A stretch of 12,012 bases of DNA, from contig CAKSEM010000025.1 of the NCBI GenBank assembly GCA_934446485.1, positions 1 to 12,012 on the forward strand. Direction: 5' to 3'. The translations under genes were made by a program, and so were the position numbers. This stretch comes from an uncultured Eubacteriales bacterium. GTDB lineage: Bacteria > Bacillota > Clostridia > Oscillospirales > CAG-272. Below the pieces are notes generated by a model. The model ran no database searches. It was given only the letters and a program-made list of their open reading frames with translations, and had not been told where the DNA came from. Below, one piece after another: positions 8,485-12,012 of the stretch (positions within the stretch are counted from its first letter, which is position 1; every line of letters starts with the position of its first letter).

Positions 8485-9923
8485 ACGTCATGTTCCTCCT
8501 TATCCGATATTTTGCTCTCAAAACGGTTCTTCATCGGTGCACTCGGCAGCTCCGTCGGGTAATCTCCGTCGAAGCAAGCGGTGCAGAATCCCTCTCCTTG
8601 CGCCCCCTCAGCTATCTGACGGACACTTGCAACGGACAGATATCCGAGCGAATCGACTCCGATCAGCTCTGCTATCTCCTCCACCGTGTGCCGGCAAGCG
8701 ATGAGATTGTCGCGTGAATCGATATCCGTTCCGTAATAGCACGGATTCATAAACGGCGGTGCCGACACACGCATATGTATCTCGCGTGCGCCCGCCTCGC
8801 GCAGAAGACGCACTATGCGTGCGCTCGTCGTCCCGCGAACGATTGAATCATCGATCATAACGACGCGTTTCCCGCGGACGACGCCCGCTATGGGATTAAG
8901 CTTGATCCTGACCTTATCCTCGCGGCTCTTCTGCCCGGGTGCTATGAATGTACGACCTATGTATTTATTTTTGATAAAACCTATCTCATACGGTATGCCC
9001 GACTGCTTCGAATATCCTATCGCGGCATCGAGTCCTGAATCGGGTACGCCGATGACAACATCCGCCTGTACGGGGTGCTCAAGCGCAAGATATGCCCCCG
9101 CCCTCGTGCGGGCGCTGTGCACGGAGCATCCGTCTATCACAGAGTCCGGTCTTGCAAAATATATATACTCGAAAACACACAGCGAACGCTTTGCCCTTGC
9201 GACATGCTCTTCCATCGAGCGTACTCCGCCGCGTTCAAATACAACGATCTCTCCCGGCTTCACATCACGAACAAATTCGGCACCGACCGCATCGAGCGCA
9301 CAGCTCTCCGAAGCTACGATATAACGCCCGTCTGCAGTTCTTCCGTAGCACAGCGGTCGAAATCCGTTCTCATCCCTCGCCGCTATGAGCTTTGACGGGG
9401 ACATAACAACGAGCGAATATGCACCGCGAATTCTGTTCATCGCTCGGCTGACCGCCTCCTCAATGGACGGTGCGGTAAGGCGTTCCTTCGTTATGATATA
9501 CGATATGACCTCGGTATCGCTCGTCGTATGAAAGATCGACCCCTCCAGCTCAAGCTCACGCCTCAGTTCACCGGAATTCACAAGATTTCCGTTATGAGCC
9601 AGCGCCATCTTTCCTTTTATATGGTTCACTACTATCGGATGCGCATTACTGCGGTCATTGTTCCCCGTAGTACCGTACCGCACATGGCCGACCGACATAT
9701 TGCCTTCACCGAGACGGCATATTATATCTGACGTAAAGACATCGTTCACGAGCCCCGTGTCCTTGAAGTCCGAAAATACCCCGTCGTCGTTCACAACGAT
9801 CCCGCACGACTCCTGACCGCGGTGCTGCAGTGCAAACAGTCCGTAATATGCCGTACTCGCGACGTCGCATCTCTCGTCGGAGTATACTCCGAACACTCCG
9901 CATTCTTCTCTTATACTGCTCAC
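8481..9923 (-). CDS. purF: Amidophosphoribosyltransferase (glutamine PRPP amidotransferase), Fe-S type with propeptide
   Basis: Catalyses the committed first step: PRPP plus glutamine to phosphoribosylamine. The product is 480 residues. Its N-terminal Ntn glutaminase domain has Cys8 (REECGVFGV) preceded by seven residues, so a short propeptide must be removed to free the nucleophile, as in the Bacillus subtilis type. HRGQES (34-39), GHVRYGTTG (79-87), AHNGNL (109-114) and TTSDTE (133-138) follow. The PRPP loop is VVMIDDSIVRGTTS (354-367). Cys249 (CVFEYIYFARPDS), Cys395 (PCYYG), Cys447 and Cys450 (FCTAC) correspond to the four [4Fe-4S] ligands of the B. subtilis enzyme, a cluster linked to oxygen sensitivity. 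The start is GTG at 9923, with GGAGG 7 bases upstream and no closer alternative before Cys8. It lies 19 bases after purC and overlaps purM. Confidence 0.97.
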   Translation of the reverse strand: MSSIREECGVFGVYSDERCDVASTAYYGLFALQHRGQESCGIVVNDDGVFSDFKDTGLVNDVFTSDIICRLGEGNMSVGHVRYGTTGNNDRSNAHPIVVNHIKGKMALAHNGNLVNSGELRRELELEGSIFHTTSDTEVISYIITKERLTAPSIEEAVSRAMNRIRGAYSLVVMSPSKLIAARDENGFRPLCYGRTADGRYIVASESCALDAVGAEFVRDVKPGEIVVFERGGVRSMEEHVARAKRSLCVFEYIYFARPDSVIDGCSVHSARTRAGAYLALEHPVQADVVIGVPDSGLDAAIGYSKQSGIPYEIGFIKNKYIGRTFIAPGQKSREDKVRIKLNPIAGVVRGKRVVMIDDSIVRGTTSARIVRLLREAGAREIHMRVSAPPFMNPCYYGTDIDSRDNLIACRHTVEEIAELIGVDSLGYLSVASVRQIAEGAQGEGFCTACFDGDYPTELPSAPMKNRFESKISDKEEHDV

Positions 9924-9942
9924 CTTTCTCCCTCCGAAAAAA

Positions 9943-10653
9943 TCACTCGCCGAACACTCTTCTCATCATCTCGCGGTAAGCATCCTCAACTCCGCCCATA
10001 TCGCGGCGGAATCTGTCCTTATCGAGCTTCTCATGCGTCTCGGAATCCCAGAAGCGGCAAGTGTCGGGAGAAATTTCGTCTGCAAGAACTATCTCACCGC
10101 TTGATGTACGTCCGAACTCAAGTTTGAAATCGACGAGCTCGACTGAAAGAGAGGCAAAAAACTCGCGCATAACGCGGTTAACGGTAAATGCAAGCTCCTT
10201 TATGCGGTCAACCTCACCGTGCGTTGCAAGACCGAGCGCTATAGCGTGGTACGAATTCATCAGCGGGTCGCCGAGCTCATCGTTTTTATATGAAAACTCG
10301 ATCGTCGGTTCCTTAAAGACTATTCCCTCCTCAACGCCGTAGCGTGCGGCAAAGGAGCCTGCGGATATGTTCCGAATGATGACCTCAAGCGGTACGATCC
10401 GAACACGCTTCACGAGCGTTTCGCGTGACGACAGCTCACGCACAAGGTGAGTCGGCACACCGTGTCCCGCAAGCAGCTCCATCATACGATTGCTCATACG
10501 GTTGTTGATCTCGCCCTTCCCGGCTATCGTGCCGCGCTTCAACCCGTTCTGTGCCGTGGCATCATCCTTATAGGAGACCACGAGCAGCTCGGGATCGTCC
10601 GTTGCATAAACTCTCTTTGCCTTACCTTCGTACAGAAGTTCTCTCTTTTCCAT
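9943..10653 (-). CDS. purC: Phosphoribosylaminoimidazole-succinocarboxamide (SAICAR) synthase
   Basis: Joins CAIR and aspartate with ATP to give SAICAR. The 236-residue product has the standard bacterial PurC length. Motifs are LYEGKAKRVY (7-16), YKDDATAQNG (28-37), LEVIIRNISAGSFA (89-102), FSYKNDELGDP (120-130), VDFKLEFG (174-181) and LADEISPDTCRFWD (190-203). I chose the ATG at 10653 because the family N-terminus MEKRELLYEGKAK begins there and AAAGGA lies 8 bases upstream. The frame stays open 20 codons further upstream into the purE end, but that part is unlike PurC. The 28-base gap from purE holds only the ribosome site. The following step needs adenylosuccinate lyase (PurB), which is not in this window. 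Confidence 0.97.
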   Translation of the reverse strand: MEKRELLYEGKAKRVYATDDPELLVVSYKDDATAQNGLKRGTIAGKGEINNRMSNRMMELLAGHGVPTHLVRELSSRETLVKRVRIVPLEVIIRNISAGSFAARYGVEEGIVFKEPTIEFSYKNDELGDPLMNSYHAIALGLATHGEVDRIKELAFTVNRVMREFFASLSVELVDFKLEFGRTSSGEIVLADEISPDTCRFWDSETHEKLDKDRFRRDMGGVEDAYREMMRRVFGE

Positions 10654-10681
10654 GTTATTTATCCTTTCCGTAATTACTCTG

Positions 10682-11173
10682 TTAAATAAGCCTGTCGGCA
10701 ACTTCCGCGTCACGCTTCATAACCGCGTCGGTATCGTGCCGGCGCTTCTCCTCAAGGCGGGATGACAGCTCCGGTTCTCCCAGAGCTATTATCTCGCATG
10801 CAAGCAGAGCGGCATTGGCTCCTCCGTCTATCGCAACCGTTGCTACAGGTATGCCGGAGGGCATCTGTACGGTTGACAGGAGGGCATCAATGCCGCCGAG
10901 TGCTGCCGATTTACATGGTATTCCGATGACCGGGAGCGTCGTATTTGCCGCCATAACTCCCGCAAGGTGCGCCGCCATTCCCGCTGCGGCTATTATCACA
11001 CCTATTCCGCGCAACGCCGCGCTGCGCGCGAATTCAAAAGCCCTATCAGGTGTTCTGTGCGCAGATATCACGTGCACCTCATACGGCACTCCGAGCCCCT
11101 TTAAAATATCTACCGCTTTCTGCACCACCGGCAGATCGCTGTCGCTTCCCATAACGATCCCGACCTTTTTCAT
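10682..11173 (-). CDS. purE: N5-carboxyaminoimidazole ribonucleotide mutase, class I PurE
   Basis: First gene of the operon. It makes CAIR, the PurC substrate. The 163-residue protein has class I PurE features: VMGSDSDLPVV (7-17), catalytic His39 in SAHRTPD (37-43), AGMAAHLAGVMAA (64-76), PVIGIP (81-86) and LLSTVQMPSGIPVATVAI (98-115). These differ from the vertebrate and Treponema class II pattern as I remember it. Class I enzymes normally rearrange N5-CAIR supplied by PurK, and no purK is present here. The ATG at 11173 is preceded at 9 bases by AGGGA, a weaker ribosome site than elsewhere in the operon. Expression should depend on readthrough of the riboswitch terminator just upstream. Confidence 0.97.
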   Translation of the reverse strand: MKKVGIVMGSDSDLPVVQKAVDILKGLGVPYEVHVISAHRTPDRAFEFARSAALRGIGVIIAAAGMAAHLAGVMAANTTLPVIGIPCKSAALGGIDALLSTVQMPSGIPVATVAIDGGANAALLACEIIALGEPELSSRLEEKRRHDTDAVMKRDAEVADRLI

Positions 11174-11212
11174 CCGTCAAAATCCCTGCCTTTCCGAAAT
11201 TTTCGCCTCCCG

Positions 11213-11259
11213 AAAAATACAAAAGGGCACACTCGCTCCCGAAAAGAGTAAATGTGCCC
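11213..11259 (-). terminator. Intrinsic terminator of the riboswitch expression platform
   Basis: GGGCACA (11259-11253) pairs perfectly with TGTGCCC (11231-11225). An inner CTC/GAG (11248-11246 with 11234-11232) extends the hairpin past a small internal bulge. The T-rich run TTTTGTATTTTT (11224-11213) follows at once. The 5' arm begins with the GGGC that forms the 3' side of riboswitch helix P3, so terminator and aptamer are mutually exclusive. As no other terminator is visible after guaB, this one may also end transcripts reading through from guaB. Confidence 0.9.
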
Positions 11260-11343
11260 AGACGGTCGGCTCTTTTGCCGGAGAATGCTCCGGCGCCATC
11301 CCCGTTCCTCTGTGGTGCTCCACATTATCCGTCAGTCGCGGGG
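11256..11343 (-). promoter_or_regulatory. ZTP/ZMP riboswitch (pfl motif) aptamer
   Basis: The leader RNA has the architecture of the pfl/ZTP riboswitch, which binds ZMP (AICAR) or ZTP. P1 is CCCCG (11343-11339) with CGGGG (11304-11300). The conserved GACTGACGGA follows (11337-11328). P2 is TGTGG (11324-11320) with CCACA (11315-11311). A linker hairpin pairs GCCGGAG (11294-11288) with CTCCGGC (11283-11277). P3 pairs GCC (11270-11268) with GGC (11258-11256) around the signature ACCGTCTGGGCA (11266-11255). The pseudoknot is GACGG (11333-11329) with CCGTC (11265-11261), five perfect pairs. It closely resembles the clostridial pfl riboswitch as I recall it. Ligand binding should stabilise P3 and the pseudoknot, block the terminator and switch the operon on. 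Ligand identity is from family knowledge. Confidence 0.9.
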
Positions 11344-11369
11344 CGCAAACATAATTTTGCTATGTATTT

Positions 11370-11398
11370 ATTGTACCACAACAGCGCTCCGATGTCAA
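11370..11398 (-). promoter_or_regulatory. Sigma-A (sigma-70 type) promoter of the pur operon
   Basis: On the minus strand, TTGACA (11398-11393) is a perfect -35. It is followed after exactly 17 bases by TACAAT (11375-11370), one base off the -10 consensus. Transcription should start near 11363, about 20 bases before riboswitch helix P1. The promoter begins 24 bases after the guaB stop. I see no PurBox (CCGAAC-type) operator or guanine riboswitch nearby, which fits control by the ZTP riboswitch alone, though unknown protein sites cannot be excluded. Confidence 0.88.
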
Positions 11399-11422
11399 TA
11401 CGGAACTCATCCGTCAGGCACG

Positions 11423-12012
11423 TTATTTTATCGGAGATGTCTTCTCCTTCTGAATGACGTCGTGAGCTCCTCCCTCGACTATGCTCGTCGCGGACACAAG
11501 CGTCAATTTCGCCTTCTTCTGCAGCTCGGGTATCGTCAGCGCACCGCAGTTGCACATCGTGGATTTTACCTTGCTGAGCGAGAGAGCCACATTATCCTTG
11601 AGGCTTCCCGCATACGGAACGTAGGAATCTACACCTTCCTCAAATGATAGCTTGCGGTCTCCGCCGAGATCGTACCGCTGCCAGTTCCGTGCACGGTTCG
11701 AGCCCTCACCCCAGTATTCCTTATAGTAGGTGCCGCCGATGTTCACCTTATTTGTCGGGCTCTCGTCGAAACGTGCGAAATAACGTCCGAGCATGATGAA
11801 GTCCGCCCCCATCGCAAGCGCAAGCGTCATATGGTGATCGTAGACGATACCTCCGTCCGAGCAGACCGGAACGTATATACCCGTCTCCTCAAAATAATCG
11901 TCGCGCGCACGGCAAACATCGATCAGCGCCGTAGCCTGTCCGCGCCCGATGCCCTTGGTCTCACGGGTAATACAGATCGAGCCGCCGCCGATGCCGACCT
12001 TCACAAAGTCCG
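11423..12012 (-). CDS. guaB: IMP dehydrogenase, C-terminal part (5' end beyond window)
   Basis: Oxidises IMP to XMP with NAD+, the committed step to GMP. Only the last 195 residues are in the window; the frame is still open at the right edge. The visible part holds the active-site loop VGIGGGSICITRE with its catalytic Cys, then SDGGIVYDHHMTLALAMGA and IMLGRYFARFDE. After these come a mobile-flap region EYWGEGSNRARNWQRYDLGG, containing the Arg-Tyr pair expected of dehydrogenases rather than GMP reductases, and EEGVDSYVPYAGSLKD. The GGGSIC variant and long flap match the GuaB form I associate with Clostridia. The end of the gene lies close to the pur promoter, with no intrinsic terminator between. 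CBS domains, if any, would be in the missing part. Confidence 0.93.
   Translation of the reverse strand, partial: DFVKVGIGGGSICITRETKGIGRGQATALIDVCRARDDYFEETGIYVPVCSDGGIVYDHHMTLALAMGADFIMLGRYFARFDESPTNKVNIGGTYYKEYWGEGSNRARNWQRYDLGGDRKLSFEEGVDSYVPYAGSLKDNVALSLSKVKSTMCNCGALTIPELQKKAKLTLVSATSIVEGGAHDVIQKEKTSPIK

Noticed and set aside
8815..9324. Plus-strand open frame opposite purF
   Set aside because: Antisense to the conserved PRPP and glutaminase coding sequence; composition and context fit a shadow frame.
10654..10713. N-terminal extension of purC into purE
   Set aside because: The extra 20 residues are not PurC-like, and a good ribosome site precedes the ATG at 10653.
11174..11422. PurR operator (PurBox) or guanine riboswitch upstream of purE
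   Set aside because: I looked for the CCGAAC core and for purine-aptamer loop motifs and saw none; the leader is explained by the ZTP aptamer and terminator.

Overview
The window carries a de novo purine biosynthesis operon, all on the minus strand, from what looks like a moderately GC-rich member of the Clostridia (Firmicutes). Evidence for that placement is the strong GGAGG-type ribosome binding sites, a textbook sigma-A promoter, a single-chain PurL, a PurF with both a propeptide-type N-terminus and Fe-S cysteines, a stand-alone AICAR transformylase paired with a separate IMP cyclohydrolase, and an IMP dehydrogenase of the GGGSICITRE type. The placement is inference from family features; no rRNA is present.

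Layout, in the direction of transcription (high to low coordinates). The 3' end of guaB (IMP dehydrogenase) enters from the right edge and stops at 11423. About 25 bases later comes a near-consensus promoter (11370-11398), followed by a ZTP/ZMP (pfl-type) riboswitch (about 11256-11343) whose last helix shares bases with an intrinsic terminator (11213-11259). Then follow purE, purC, purF, purM, purN, a purO-like IMP cyclohydrolase, a purH-type AICAR formyltransferase, purD and purL. purL runs off the left edge with only its extreme C-terminus missing. Gaps between genes are short (15-56 bases), and three junctions overlap (purF/purM, purM/purN, purD/purL), so this is one transcription unit.

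Together the genes encode PRPP amidotransferase (PurF), GAR synthetase (PurD), GAR transformylase (PurN), FGAM synthetase (PurL), AIR synthetase (PurM), the PurE mutase, SAICAR synthetase (PurC) and the two final steps from AICAR to IMP. PurB and PurK are not in the window. GuaB, just upstream, takes IMP toward GMP. The leader RNA is predicted to sense ZMP/ZTP, the AICAR intermediate that accumulates when 10-formyl-tetrahydrofolate is short. The operon consumes that cofactor at PurN and at the AICAR transformylase.

I see no mobile element, CRISPR array, tRNA, rRNA or plus-strand gene. Every gene is a recognisable family member with an intact frame. The most notable feature is the riboswitch placed in front of the whole pathway.
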